A stretch of DNA of 64,000 nucleotides from Bifidobacterium oedipodis (GCF_012932425.1 NZ_JAAIII010000002.1:310001-374000); one strand, 5' to 3'; shown: positions 33,895-43,412, counted from the first letter of the stretch. Notes: generated by a model not told the origin, from the sequence alone. A program made the numbers and translations.

Positions 33895-34578
33895 ATGACT
33901 GCATCCCCCAGAAAGATCATAAAACACAGCGTTGCAACAAGCACTACAGCTTTTCTATCCTGTGTTTCTCTGCTCGTGTGTCTGACGGCATGCACCACTC
34001 CGTCAGACAAGACAACAACAGACAGCGTTGATTCACAAGCACGAATCGCCCCCAGCATGAATGCCCTATTCGACCAATATCTCGCTAAGGACACACTCAG
34101 TCAGTTTGAACGCGAAGTGCTCCAGCGTGCTCGAGACAACGGAAAAATCAGCGCCGAAGATTACGAAACTGCACATGATAAACAAATGTCGTGCATGTCT
34201 CAGAATGGTTGGGAAGAACAAACACGCAAGCTGTCCAACGGTTTGTACCAAACCACCGGGGTATCTCCAACTCCGTCCACCGATGCCGAAGTAAATGACT
34301 ATATGGAAGCATCCGACACGTGCTCCACAGGAACTAGCAAAATCATCGAATCCCTTTACCAACTCCAGCAAGGCAATCCAGGACTGCTAGCCGATCCCTA
34401 TGAAACGGCCGTGGAATGTTTGAAGAAAAATGATCTCGTCGACGAATCCTTTACCGGACGAAAGCTTGAGAACGCACTGGGCGGAGACGATGCCGCTAAG
34501 AACCTACCCTTCGACATATCATCCGACACCGCGCAATCCTGCATTGCCGGAGCCGGACTGGCCGCCAATATCGGTTGA
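33895..34578 (+). CDS. Lipoprotein of unknown function
   Basis: A 227-residue lipoprotein with signal sequence and lipobox LTAC (lipidated Cys at residue 33 or so). The mature part is helical and acidic and has several Cys spread through it (MSCMSQNGW, SDTCSTG, VECLKKND, SCIAGAG). AAAGGAAAG lies ahead of the ATG. It follows the first lipoprotein by 54 bases, and both share a lone conserved pattern, C-L-[EK]-[DK]-[HN]-[GD], in YRDCLEDHG and AVECLKKND, so they may be distant paralogues. No family recognised. Confidence 0.75.
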   Translation: MTASPRKIIKHSVATSTTAFLSCVSLLVCLTACTTPSDKTTTDSVDSQARIAPSMNALFDQYLAKDTLSQFEREVLQRARDNGKISAEDYETAHDKQMSCMSQNGWEEQTRKLSNGLYQTTGVSPTPSTDAEVNDYMEASDTCSTGTSKIIESLYQLQQGNPGLLADPYETAVECLKKNDLVDESFTGRKLENALGGDDAAKNLPFDISSDTAQSCIAGAGLAANIG

Positions 34579-34604
34579 AACGAAATATCACGAAATAATC
34601 CCAT

Positions 34605-35660
34605 ATGAAAGCAAGAATCATCACTCCCCTAGTACTGACCGGCTTAAGTATGTTGTCGGTAGGAGCGCTCATCGCATCATTGCTCACGCCTACCCCAACA
34701 CCTCATGGCTTGGAACAATCCACTATGCCTGACACCGTTGAAACCAGCCACCAAAAATTTACGGACGAACGCACTGTGGAAATCACATTTGAGAACAGCG
34801 CTGAGCAATCCGTCATCGGACGCATGTCTGGCACAGTGAGTGCAAATCTATGCATACCTGGGCAAGTAGTGGAATCTGGTAACCAACTGATGAGTGTAGA
34901 TGGACGTCCCATTATCGCTTTGCACACCAGCACACCGCTCTATCGTGACATCAGCATTGGCGATGCTGGCCCCGATGTGATGGCCCTACAACAAGAGCTC
35001 GCACGCCTCGGATATAACACTGAGGGCAACGGCAACTTTGGATGGCGTACTGCGAATGGCGTCAGCCAATTGCTGGAGCGTGCAGGAAGAAATCACCCTG
35101 CCGAACAAATTGGGCCGACAGACACAATATGGATTCCCGACGCCACCGTTATACCTACCCAATGTCTAGCCCCGCTCAACACCGCTCTTTCCGATGGTAC
35201 AGAAATCATGAAAACCGGCGGACAACTCACCGCCGTTACATTCCCGTTGCCGTCCGATTTGAGAGAGGGAAAACGTAGGCTCACGCTCTTTGGAGTCGCA
35301 ACATCAATTGATGATGTCGCCGACAGCACAATCACGGATCAAACGTTTCTGAATGAAGTCACGGCCAGCGACGAGTATAAGACTTTTCTGGCGGACCAAG
35401 GAGGGAAAAAGCCCACAGCCACACTCGCTCTTGAACAGCCAATCGACACAATTCAAGTTCCGCCATCCGCCATTGTCGGGCAAAGCGGCAACCGTGCATG
35501 CGTTTCGCCCAACGGTAAACGAGTTGTACCGGTCACTGTTATCGGTTCTTCGCTCGGTGTCGCGCTTATCCAGCCAGATCAAGCAACGATTGATATCAAT
35601 AAGGTTGTTCTTGGACAGCGCCTCGATGGTCTTGAATGTCCTGCCAGCGTAAAGCAGTGA
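34605..35660 (+). CDS. Exporter adaptor protein with peptidoglycan-binding domain
   Basis: A 351-residue envelope protein: an N-terminal signal anchor (residues 5-28), a barrel-like start, then a PG_binding_1-like domain (DGRPIIAL, IGDAGPDVMALQQELARLGY near 120-145), and an adaptor C-terminus with TIQVPPSAIVGQSGNRACV near 285 and VVPVTVIG. Such membrane-fusion-like adaptors pair with MacB-type ATPase and permease proteins in Gram-positive bacteria. The ribosome site is poor (GAAATAATC). Encoded just before the ATPase and permease, so a three-part exporter is inferred. Confidence 0.8.
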   Translation: MKARIITPLVLTGLSMLSVGALIASLLTPTPTPHGLEQSTMPDTVETSHQKFTDERTVEITFENSAEQSVIGRMSGTVSANLCIPGQVVESGNQLMSVDGRPIIALHTSTPLYRDISIGDAGPDVMALQQELARLGYNTEGNGNFGWRTANGVSQLLERAGRNHPAEQIGPTDTIWIPDATVIPTQCLAPLNTALSDGTEIMKTGGQLTAVTFPLPSDLREGKRRLTLFGVATSIDDVADSTITDQTFLNEVTASDEYKTFLADQGGKKPTATLALEQPIDTIQVPPSAIVGQSGNRACVSPNGKRVVPVTVIGSSLGVALIQPDQATIDINKVVLGQRLDGLECPASVKQ

Positions 35661-35673
35661 AAAGAGGCTACCA

Positions 35674-36393
35674 ATGAATGATCATGCCGCATCATTGCCA
35701 CTCACCGAAACTCCAATCCGCGTGCGCAATGCAGCTCACAATGACGATGACCACGACACTCCCCTAGTCACCGGAACAAACGTGGGGCATCGGTTCAAGA
35801 ACGGCCCATGGCTGTTCAGCAATCTCAATTTCACTCTGCATACCGGCGAAGCAATTGGACTGTGCGGCCCATCCGGCTCGGGCAAGTCAACACTGCTTTC
35901 TATCATCGCTGGATTCGACAATCCCAGCAAAGGCACAGTGACGCGCGAACACGTGAGCCGAATCCGATGGGTATTCCAGAACCCTCATGGTATGCCCAAA
36001 CGTACTGCCATAGATCACGTTGTTCAACCGCTGCTCGGGCAAGGTCTTACACGAGAACAAGCTGAAGATGAGGCTGTAGCAATCATGAGCATGTTTCGCC
36101 TCACCCACGTTGCCGCACGTGAATTCTCAGAGCTATCAGGAGGGGAAGCCCAGCGCCTTATGCTCGCCCGCGCCATAGCCAGCAAACCGGATCTTCTGCT
36201 CGTCGACGAACCTACTGCGCAGTTGGATCAACATACTGCCAATGATATTGACGCAACGCTCACCGGCTTAGCACAAGATGATGTTATCGTCATCATCGCC
36301 ACGCACGATTCCAATACACGTGCTGCTTGTAGCCGGGTCATCGACCTTGCTTGGCACGACTCAGCCAGTACAGCGGAAGGACGCATGTCATGA
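35674..36393 (+). CDS. ABC transporter ATP-binding protein (MacB/LolD type)
   Basis: A 239-residue ATPase with Walker A GPSGSGKST near residue 68, Q-loop RWVFQNPHGMP near 103, signature LSGGEAQRLMLARA near 150, Walker B DLLLVDEPTAQLD near 172 and switch His ATHDS near 208. The first 25 residues are an unconserved extension. AGAGG lies ahead of the ATG, 13 bases after the adaptor gene, and the stop overlaps the permease start (ATGA). Subfamily members power export of lipoproteins, peptides or antibiotics. Confidence 0.92.
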   Translation: MNDHAASLPLTETPIRVRNAAHNDDDHDTPLVTGTNVGHRFKNGPWLFSNLNFTLHTGEAIGLCGPSGSGKSTLLSIIAGFDNPSKGTVTREHVSRIRWVFQNPHGMPKRTAIDHVVQPLLGQGLTREQAEDEAVAIMSMFRLTHVAAREFSELSGGEAQRLMLARAIASKPDLLLVDEPTAQLDQHTANDIDATLTGLAQDDVIVIIATHDSNTRAACSRVIDLAWHDSASTAEGRMS

Positions 36394-37505
36394 TTTTTTC
36401 CGCCATACTTTCAGAAAGTTGGCGCAACCTAGCCACAGGTACCAGTCGCGCCCTTGCAAGCGCTACTGTACTTATCATTACAGCACTCATCATGTCTGGC
36501 TTCGACCTAGCCAGCATACTTGCGCTGCAACAGGAGTCAGACGAATGGATTTCCAGTGGGGCCGCCATTCATATTATTTCCGGCGATAGGCAAATCAGCC
36601 CCGTCACATGCACCAACCTCGCCCACACCACAGGCACTCAATCAGACGGTACCATAATCCAGCCTATCCAAGCCTCCGGGGCAATCAAGAAGGATGAGAC
36701 AATAACTTTGAACGCCATGCCCAACGCACCGTTGGATGCATGGCAAGCCACACCAAGTCTTGCAGAAGTCCTTGGCATCGGGCAGAGCCAACAAGCACAT
36801 TCTGGCGTATGGATCTCCAGCCAACTTGCCCAAACGCTGTACGTACACGAAGGTGACGTATTGGACACAACACAAGGTCCAATGCATATCAGTGCGATAT
36901 TTCCATGGCCAGACGACAGTCGTGACCAGCGAATCGCCTACGCTATCATCATCCCGACTCCTGCTGGATCCGATGAAGTCTGGGACGAGTGCTGGAGCAC
37001 TATCTTCCCCTCCAGCACCAGCGCCGAGGACTTGCTTAGCACCACCGCAATTACCACTCTCAGCGCAATGCCAGCGACGCAAACCAAACAGGCAAACACT
37101 GCGCTCGGAACTAATGCTGATTTCTCGTATCAGTACCATCATCGTTCCACCCGTATTATGCTTGTCACCATACCAATTGTCAGTTTCATCATTGCTTTGG
37201 CCATCATTCGCACCCGCAAAATCGAAATCGCCGATGACCTGCATATGGGAATCCCCCGATCTGGACTGTACCTCACAACAGCCCTCGAAACACTTGCATG
37301 GAGCCTGCCTTCCATACTTGTGATTACCGCGAGTATGTATCTTTCAATAGCCGTCGTCAGCAGTAAGGACAATGCCAATACCTTGACTATGGTTCAATTA
37401 CCATTCCTTATCGTCTGCCTTATCACCGCGCAACTCGGCACAATCACAGGCATCACATCCATACAAGGAACCAAGCTTTTCAAATTCTTTAAAAGAAGAC
37501 AATGA
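36390..37505 (+). CDS. FtsX/MacB-like ABC permease
   Basis: A 371-residue permease with the MacB layout: one membrane helix near residues 19-42, a large extracytoplasmic domain of about 200 residues, and three helices in the last 130 residues (IMLVTIPIVSFIIALAII, ALETLAWSLPSILVITASMYL, LPFLIVCLITAQLGTITG). The start at 36390 overlaps the ATPase stop (ATGA); the in-frame ATG at 36351 lies inside the ATPase gene and is not used. MacB-type permeases act as mechanotransmitters that push substrates held by an adaptor rather than carry them through the membrane. Confidence 0.85.
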   Translation: MIFSAILSESWRNLATGTSRALASATVLIITALIMSGFDLASILALQQESDEWISSGAAIHIISGDRQISPVTCTNLAHTTGTQSDGTIIQPIQASGAIKKDETITLNAMPNAPLDAWQATPSLAEVLGIGQSQQAHSGVWISSQLAQTLYVHEGDVLDTTQGPMHISAIFPWPDDSRDQRIAYAIIIPTPAGSDEVWDECWSTIFPSSTSAEDLLSTTAITTLSAMPATQTKQANTALGTNADFSYQYHHRSTRIMLVTIPIVSFIIALAIIRTRKIEIADDLHMGIPRSGLYLTTALETLAWSLPSILVITASMYLSIAVVSSKDNANTLTMVQLPFLIVCLITAQLGTITGITSIQGTKLFKFFKRRQ

Positions 37506-37590
37506 ACCGCACTCCGGAAGACATAATCGATGGGTTAGTCTGGTTCAACTACCGGATATCGGATTCGCGGCAAAATCCTGTGAAAGCAAA

Positions 37591-37623
37591 AACTCCGGCA
37601 TCTGCTGGGCAGAGGCCGGAGTT
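37591..37623 (-). terminator. Rho-independent terminator of tRNA-Glu
   Basis: AACTCCGGC and its exact complement enclose a 15-base loop; on the minus strand TTTGCTTTC follows directly. It starts six bases after the tRNA 3' end. It could also stop the plus-strand permease transcript. Confidence 0.85.
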
Positions 37624-37629
37624 AACTTG

Positions 37630-37701
37630 TACCCCCAGAGAGAGTCGAACTCTCGTTGTCAGATTGAAAGTCTGGTGTCCTAACCGTTAGACGATGGGGG
37701 C
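37630..37701 (-). tRNA. tRNA-Glu (anticodon UUC)
   Basis: 72 bases fold into a cloverleaf: acceptor GCCCCCA with TGGGGGT and discriminator A, a D arm with TCTAACGGTTAGG, the anticodon stem CAGA/TCTG around CTTTCAA (anticodon TTC) and the T arm GAGAG-TTCGACT-CTCTC. CCA is not encoded. It marks the right end of the accessory region, and tRNA genes are common integration sites. Confidence 0.95.
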
Positions 37702-37715
37702 GAACAACTCGATTG

Positions 37716-37744
37716 ATATTACAGACTCATGGCCCTGTACGCAA
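37716..37744 (-). promoter_or_regulatory. Promoter of tRNA-Glu
   Basis: On the minus strand TTGCGT (37739-37744) and TAATAT (37716-37721) are separated by 17 bases, and the -10 box ends 14 bases before the tRNA. Near-consensus vegetative promoter. Confidence 0.65.
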
Positions 37745-37887
37745 ATCGGCGTGTCGCGCCGTGTCGCATTATGCAGAGGCAGACCGCATTCAGGCCAAGT
37801 GGACACCACATCACACCCATCCAGTCGTATCGTGCCAAACATACGTCGCACTGCATGCACCGCATCAGCACAACAACAACAGGCCCG

Positions 37888-40677
37888 TCACATCAGCGTA
37901 TCCACGGTGGTGGTTTGCGGGTGGCCACGGTTGACGAAGGATTGGGTGCGGCACTTGAGCATGATGCGCCTCCCCTGCTCGTCGCGCGTGGATACCAAGT
38001 CGAACCGCCCCATACTGGATGCCAAATGCTTCGCCAAGCAGGCGACGCTTGTCTTGTTGCGAGCGAATACCGCAGGGCAGGCGAAACTGAACGCATAGCG
38101 ACGTATCGCCCATTCACGCGCGACGATAACGTAGCGCGGATTGTCAATCGGCTCCAGCAACTGCTCCAAAGTTTCGGCGAATACCGCCTGTTCGCGGTGT
38201 GTGGCACCAGTCAATGTGCATTGAAGGATAATGCCGTTGTCATCCAACTGCTCCACCACCATGTGCGCGTCCGTGCTAGTGATGCGTCCCATCTCCTTAA
38301 GCGCGCCCAGCAGCGCTTCGCCCAGCGAAAATAGCTGACGCCTCGGCGTTGCCACACCAAACAGCCGCATCACCGCACGCGCCGCAAACGGCAACACGAC
38401 ACCGATGCACACCAAGGTGACTACTGTTCCGGTCACTCGACCCTCAGACATAATCGCCCATGCAACCGGCATCAGCACGTAGCGTGTCAGCGCGGCAATG
38501 CCGATCAGCACAATCAGTTCCACGAGATTAATCATCATCAAACCGCGCGGCATCGTCACCGCATCCACCCGCATGGCCTTATGCACCTGGCCACTATCGG
38601 CGGTGGCGTCACGCCATTGCCGGGCCACGGCGTCGCGATCCGCGGCACGCCGCAGCATATCGGCGTTGATGCGCGCCAAACCGTCACGGTCGAACGGCGG
38701 CTTGATAATGCCCAAACGTTCGATGCCGCTTTCGACGCCACGGTTCAGATAACTGGGGCCGATAAAACAATCGAACCGACGCCGCAACGTGGCGTAATCG
38801 ATGCCGTGAATCTGCGAATAGTCTGGCTTGTCAATGAATTCGCCAATGGTTCGTGTCAGTTCACTCGTATACACCGTTTCCGGTTCGGCCGCCACCAAAT
38901 GCCAGATGTTCGCCACCTTGTCCGGTTGCCCGGCGACGGCGCGAATCGCACGTCCGCGCATTTGGTTGGTTAGCATGAATGACCCAACAAAACTGGCCAG
39001 CACCAGCGTATTGATGGAGGGTGAATCCCAGCCCTCCCCCAGCAGGGATTTGGTACCGACCAGTATGCGAATATGCCCGGCTTCGAACAACGCGGTAATA
39101 ATGGCGATGGTGTCATGGGTTCCCGAACCAAAGTCTGCCTGAACCCAGTCATTCGTATGCTCCAGTGCGGTGAACCGTGCGGTTGCGCCGCGAACTTCGG
39201 CTAGCCTGTAAGCTTCATCCTGCAGTGCCGCAGGAATAATGACCAGACTGCCAGATACCGCGGCAAGCGGCTGCACTATGTTGCCGCGAGCGCAGGCGCG
39301 TCTGATGGTTTCAAACACCGGCACGACGCCCATTAATGTGAGCGGAGCGTTGGTGCCGATGTCGTCAAGCTGTTCCTTGCGAATATAGTCGGTAAGCACC
39401 AGCATGCGCAGGTCGCTGCCCATCGACTTCGATTCATGGTCGGCGATACGGGCGATCGAATCGAGCTTGCCACTTGATGCCATAAGTGCGCGACTGAGCG
39501 CGTCGCTGCGTTTGAGTTCGACTTTGCCTCTGCTGATCAGGCCACGCCGGGCGAGCAATGATTTGAGCCGCGATGAGCGTTCCTCACCGAATATCTGCGG
39601 CGAGGAGATGACGAATTGAAAGGCCTGCTCGGCGTATGCGATGCGGTACGCGGGCAAGCTGCGTTTCACGGTGACCAGGCGAATCAAATAGTCGGGCGGT
39701 GTCAAGCCGCTTGCAGCCATCAGCACCATCAGCGCCAAATAGTCATCGGGGTGCTCGTAGATGGCTTCGAGCACGGGGCGATGTTTTGAGTTCGCTGCAT
39801 ATTCGGCAACGGTCAATCCCGCTTCGCGCAGCAGTTCGGCGAACAGCTCGGAGCCGAGCACATCCTTAACCGCGGTGGCGGCTTTGACCTGATAGTCGCG
39901 CAGGCTAGCCATTTCAGCGGCGGTCGGATAGTTGAACATCACATAATCCTGATGCGGGCACAGGTTATGTTGCGCCACCAGTTCTGGGGTGAAGATCTCC
40001 TCGTCGATATCGCCGCACAGGCTGATGTATCGTTGCCATTCGTTGGGATCAGCATCATAGGGTGGTGTGGCTGTGAGCGCGATAATCACCAGTTTCGGCG
40101 CGCGTTCGCGCATCAATGCCACGAAACGCTCCAATACTTTCTGCCATTCGCGGCGCAGATGATGGGCTTCATCCAAACAAATCGTGCGCACGCCAGCGGC
40201 GATCAGTCGATCAGCCAATGCGGTCAACGCATCCGGTTGAGGTTTTCCCTTCTTCGATGCGGATTGTTGCGTCTCCGACTTTTGTGTTCCGGATTCCCCT
40301 GCCGATTCCTCAGATGCCGATTCCTCAGACACCGACTCATCAGAGTCCAATTCCGAAGTCTCAGCTTGTTTGGTCACGGCATGCAATGCCTGATAGGTCA
40401 CGGAAGTCAGCGTAGAGGGCCGTTCCAAATCAGACGAACAATCGGCCGGTTCAGCATCGAAATTACCGGTCAGTCGATCCAGCCATTGCGCCGCGATGGC
40501 TACTGTCGGTGAGAACACCACGGCCGGCGCGTGTCTACGGCAGATCAGTTCGAGCCCCAGAATCGTTTTTCCACTGCCGGGAGGCGCGACCACATGGATA
40601 TGCCCATCCTTGAAATACTCAGGCGCTTTGTCAAGAATGCGCTGTTGGTAGTCGCGGAACTCCCCTTGGAACTTCAT
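37888..40677 (-). CDS. DEAD/DEAH-box SF2 helicase with two membrane segments
   Basis: A 929-residue protein. The N-terminal half is an SF2 helicase: DYQQRIL near residue 10, Walker A APPGSGKT near 34, DEAHH near 160, TATPP near 195, and the helicase C-terminal half with LVGTKSLLGEGWD near 520 and QMRGRAIR near 550. Residues 110-145 are a Ser/Glu-rich insert. Near residues 710-775 there are two long hydrophobic helices (LVELIVLIGIAALTRYVLMPVA and VTLVCIGVVLPFAARAV), then about 155 residues with no recognised domain. Start at 40677 rather than the TTG at 40734, because a strong hairpin lies between. Membrane anchoring is unusual for such helicases; role unknown. Confidence 0.82.
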   Translation of the reverse strand: MKFQGEFRDYQQRILDKAPEYFKDGHIHVVAPPGSGKTILGLELICRRHAPAVVFSPTVAIAAQWLDRLTGNFDAEPADCSSDLERPSTLTSVTYQALHAVTKQAETSELDSDESVSEESASEESAGESGTQKSETQQSASKKGKPQPDALTALADRLIAAGVRTICLDEAHHLRREWQKVLERFVALMRERAPKLVIIALTATPPYDADPNEWQRYISLCGDIDEEIFTPELVAQHNLCPHQDYVMFNYPTAAEMASLRDYQVKAATAVKDVLGSELFAELLREAGLTVAEYAANSKHRPVLEAIYEHPDDYLALMVLMAASGLTPPDYLIRLVTVKRSLPAYRIAYAEQAFQFVISSPQIFGEERSSRLKSLLARRGLISRGKVELKRSDALSRALMASSGKLDSIARIADHESKSMGSDLRMLVLTDYIRKEQLDDIGTNAPLTLMGVVPVFETIRRACARGNIVQPLAAVSGSLVIIPAALQDEAYRLAEVRGATARFTALEHTNDWVQADFGSGTHDTIAIITALFEAGHIRILVGTKSLLGEGWDSPSINTLVLASFVGSFMLTNQMRGRAIRAVAGQPDKVANIWHLVAAEPETVYTSELTRTIGEFIDKPDYSQIHGIDYATLRRRFDCFIGPSYLNRGVESGIERLGIIKPPFDRDGLARINADMLRRAADRDAVARQWRDATADSGQVHKAMRVDAVTMPRGLMMINLVELIVLIGIAALTRYVLMPVAWAIMSEGRVTGTVVTLVCIGVVLPFAARAVMRLFGVATPRRQLFSLGEALLGALKEMGRITSTDAHMVVEQLDDNGIILQCTLTGATHREQAVFAETLEQLLEPIDNPRYVIVAREWAIRRYAFSFACPAVFARNKTSVACLAKHLASSMGRFDLVSTRDEQGRRIMLKCRTQSFVNRGHPQTTTVDTLM

Positions 40678-40691
40678 ACGCTCATAATAAT

Positions 40692-40752
40692 CGCGGCAGG
40701 GATTGCACGTTCCCGGATTCTTTGCAAAATCCAATGTGCAATCCCTGCCGCG
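40692..40752 (-). terminator. Long hairpin between pepN and the helicase gene
   Basis: A perfect 17-base inverted repeat, CGCGGCAGGGATTGCAC and its complement, around a 27-base loop. It starts 51 bases after the pepN stop and ends 15 bases before the helicase ATG. The U-tract is poor, so it may be a weak terminator or a 5'-UTR structure of the helicase mRNA. Confidence 0.55.
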
Positions 40753-40802
40753 AGTTCTTAAGTTGCTAGCAACCGCTAGTGGCCGCTATCGCACCAGAAG
40801 GC

Positions 40803-43412
40803 TCATAGTCCTTCGTTGTAACGACGCACCTTGAGCGTGCGATGGGAGGAAGCCACGTTTTCGACGATCAGACGCTTCAGGGCGTTGTCGGCGTCGGCGT
40901 GCTCCTCCAGCCAAGCGTCACCGAGCTCGGTCAGATCGGCCGGATCGGCGTAACCCGGGTACAGGCCGTTGAGCAGCGCTTCGGCCATGTGGTAGGTCTT
41001 GTTCTTCCAGATCCAATCCACGGCGTCGAAATACTTCTTGGCATAAGGCTCAGCCAAGTCCGGGCGCGGGGTGGACGAGAATCCACGGGCCACGGCCTCC
41101 AGCTGCATATTGGTCAGCTCGGGGTTGTGCAGGGCTTCATTCCAAGCCCAGCTCTTCGCGTCGGCGGTGGCCTGAGAGGCACGTGCGCCAAGCGCGAACT
41201 CGCGGTTCTCCGTGGTTTCCTTCTTGGCCAGTTCGGCTTCGACTTCCTCGCAGCTCATCTCGTTGACGGAGGTGAGCGCCTGGTTCAGCGTCCAAGTGAG
41301 GTTGTTGTCGATGTCAAGGCCCGGCAGGGTCACAGTGCCGTTCTTCAAGCCGTGCGCGTTGGCGGCGAATTCGGCGTCGCCCTCTTCGCCGTAGCCCAGG
41401 TAGGCAATGACCAGCTGGAATTGGGTGTCGGAGCCCGCTTCGGCCTCGTTGGCCAGCTTCCACAGTTCGGCGGCCACATGCTTGAGCACGTCGTTACGCT
41501 TGTCAGGAGCCACATAGTGGTGCGCGGTGGTACTCATGCAGGCCAGTGCGTAGCGGAAGGTGGTGGATTCAGTTTCGTGGGCCAGCAGACGCAGGGTCAT
41601 ATCCACGAAACGGGTGGCCGGGAATTCGCCGTCGCGGGTCATATCCCAGAAGGCGAGCCACGTGACGGCGCGGGCCAGCGCATCGTCGAAGCGATGAAGG
41701 TTCTCTTCGGCGAACTTCAGCGAAGCCTCGTCGAAGCGCAGCTTGGTGTAGGTCAGATCCTCATCGTTGACAAGGATGAATGCCGGGCGCTTCATGCCCA
41801 CGGCTTCAGCAACTTCGGTGGTTTCGCCGTTTACGTCGAGTTCGAGGCGATCGGTTCGTACGATCTTGCCGCTGTTCTCGTCTTCGTTGTAGAAGCCGAT
41901 GGCCAGACGATGCGAACGCAGCACAGGGTACTCGGGAGCAGCGGTTTGCGTCAGCTTCAGCGAGGCGATGGTGCCATCGGCAGCTTCGGTAACGTCGGCG
42001 GCAATCGTATTGATGCCGGACTGTTCCAGCCACTGGGCGCTCCAGGCCTTCAGGTCGCGTCCGGAGGTCTTCTCCAGTTCGTCGAGCAGATCCGCCAGCG
42101 TGGCGTTGGCGTAAGCGTGCTTCTGTAGATAATTGTGGATGCCTTGGAAGAACTGCTCGCGGCCCACGTAGAACACGAGCTGCTTCAGCACGGAAGCGCC
42201 CTTGGCGTAGGTGATGCCGTCGAAATTCACGTAGGTGTCGTTCAGATCGTTGATCGGGGCGACGATCGGGTGCGTGGTGGGCAGCTGATCCTGACGCAGC
42301 GCCCAGCTCTTCTCGCCGGAGCAGAACGTTGCCCAAGCGTCATGCCACTCGGTGGCTTCGGCGGTGGCCAGTGTGGAGGTGAATTCGGCGAAGGACTCGT
42401 TAAGCCACAGGTCGTTCCACCACTTCATGGTCACATAGTCGCCGAACCACATGTGGGCCAGCTCGTGCAGCACGGTGACCACACGGCGTTCGGCCAGCGC
42501 GTCGGTGACCTTGGAGTCGAACACGTACTGGTCACGGATGGTGACCATGCCGATGTTCTCCATGGCACCCGCGTTGTATTCGGGCACGTAGATCTGGTCG
42601 TACTTGGCGTACGGGTAGGGCACGCCCCAGGTCTTGGCGTAGAAGGCGAAGCCTTTCTTAGTGATGTCGAACAGGTAGTCGACATCCTTGGCGAAGGCTT
42701 CAGCCAAGGCCTGACGGCAGTACATGGCCATCGGAACCGTGCGGCCGTCTTCGTTATGGTATTCGGTGTGCCATTCGGCGTAGGGGCCGGCGCAGATGGC
42801 GGTGAGGTACGAGCTCATCTGCGGCGTGGTTTCGAATCGCCACAGCTTGGTGGTCTCATTCGGCTTGTCACCCAGAGTGCCGTCGAGCGTTTCGCGAGCA
42901 TCGTCGTCAACGCTGGCAACCGGCATGTTGGAGGTGACGATCCAGCTGGAGGGGGCCAGCACCGAGAAATCGAACGTGGCCTTCAGATCGGGCTGGTCGA
43001 ACACGGAGTAGACGCGGCGGGCATCCGGCACCTCGAACTGGGAGTAAAGGTACACATTGCCGTCGGAGGGATCCACCGAACGGTGCAGGCCTTCACCGGT
43101 GTTGGAATAACGGCACTTGGCTTCGACGACGACCTCATTCGTCGCCTCAAGCCCGTCCAGCTCGATGCGGTTGTCCACAAAGGCGACGGACGGATCGACA
43201 GTGCGGCCGTTGACGGTGATGGACGACACTTCGTCGGCGATCAGGTCGAGGAAGGTCGCCGAGCCCGGCTTCGCATTGAAGCGGATCAGCGTGGTTGAAC
43301 CAAAGTTTTTCGCGCCAACCGTCAGGTCAAGATCAACCTGATAGTGAATCGGCGCTTCAATGATGGCCTTGCGTTCCTCAGCCTCAATGCGGGTGAGATT
43401 AGAACCGGGCAT
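40803..43412 (-). CDS. pepN: Aminopeptidase N (M1 family)
   Basis: A cytoplasmic zinc aminopeptidase that trims peptides, important in a peptide-using gut bacterium. The 869-residue protein has the exopeptidase motif AGAMENIG near residue 290 and the zinc site HELAHMWFGD with the third ligand in LNESFAE near 330-350, plus the M1 C-terminal ERAP1-like helical domain. The start at 43412 has AAGGAG ahead; the longer reading to 43538 is rejected. It lies 70 bases after rnj in the same direction. Confidence 0.96.
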   Translation of the reverse strand: MPGSNLTRIEAEERKAIIEAPIHYQVDLDLTVGAKNFGSTTLIRFNAKPGSATFLDLIADEVSSITVNGRTVDPSVAFVDNRIELDGLEATNEVVVEAKCRYSNTGEGLHRSVDPSDGNVYLYSQFEVPDARRVYSVFDQPDLKATFDFSVLAPSSWIVTSNMPVASVDDDARETLDGTLGDKPNETTKLWRFETTPQMSSYLTAICAGPYAEWHTEYHNEDGRTVPMAMYCRQALAEAFAKDVDYLFDITKKGFAFYAKTWGVPYPYAKYDQIYVPEYNAGAMENIGMVTIRDQYVFDSKVTDALAERRVVTVLHELAHMWFGDYVTMKWWNDLWLNESFAEFTSTLATAEATEWHDAWATFCSGEKSWALRQDQLPTTHPIVAPINDLNDTYVNFDGITYAKGASVLKQLVFYVGREQFFQGIHNYLQKHAYANATLADLLDELEKTSGRDLKAWSAQWLEQSGINTIAADVTEAADGTIASLKLTQTAAPEYPVLRSHRLAIGFYNEDENSGKIVRTDRLELDVNGETTEVAEAVGMKRPAFILVNDEDLTYTKLRFDEASLKFAEENLHRFDDALARAVTWLAFWDMTRDGEFPATRFVDMTLRLLAHETESTTFRYALACMSTTAHHYVAPDKRNDVLKHVAAELWKLANEAEAGSDTQFQLVIAYLGYGEEGDAEFAANAHGLKNGTVTLPGLDIDNNLTWTLNQALTSVNEMSCEEVEAELAKKETTENREFALGARASQATADAKSWAWNEALHNPELTNMQLEAVARGFSSTPRPDLAEPYAKKYFDAVDWIWKNKTYHMAEALLNGLYPGYADPADLTELGDAWLEEHADADNALKRLIVENVASSHRTLKVRRYNEGL

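Noticed and set aside
37502..37690. A 62-codon frame overlapping the permease stop
   Set aside because: It runs through the tRNA-Glu terminator and most of the tRNA itself, with no matching ribosome site.
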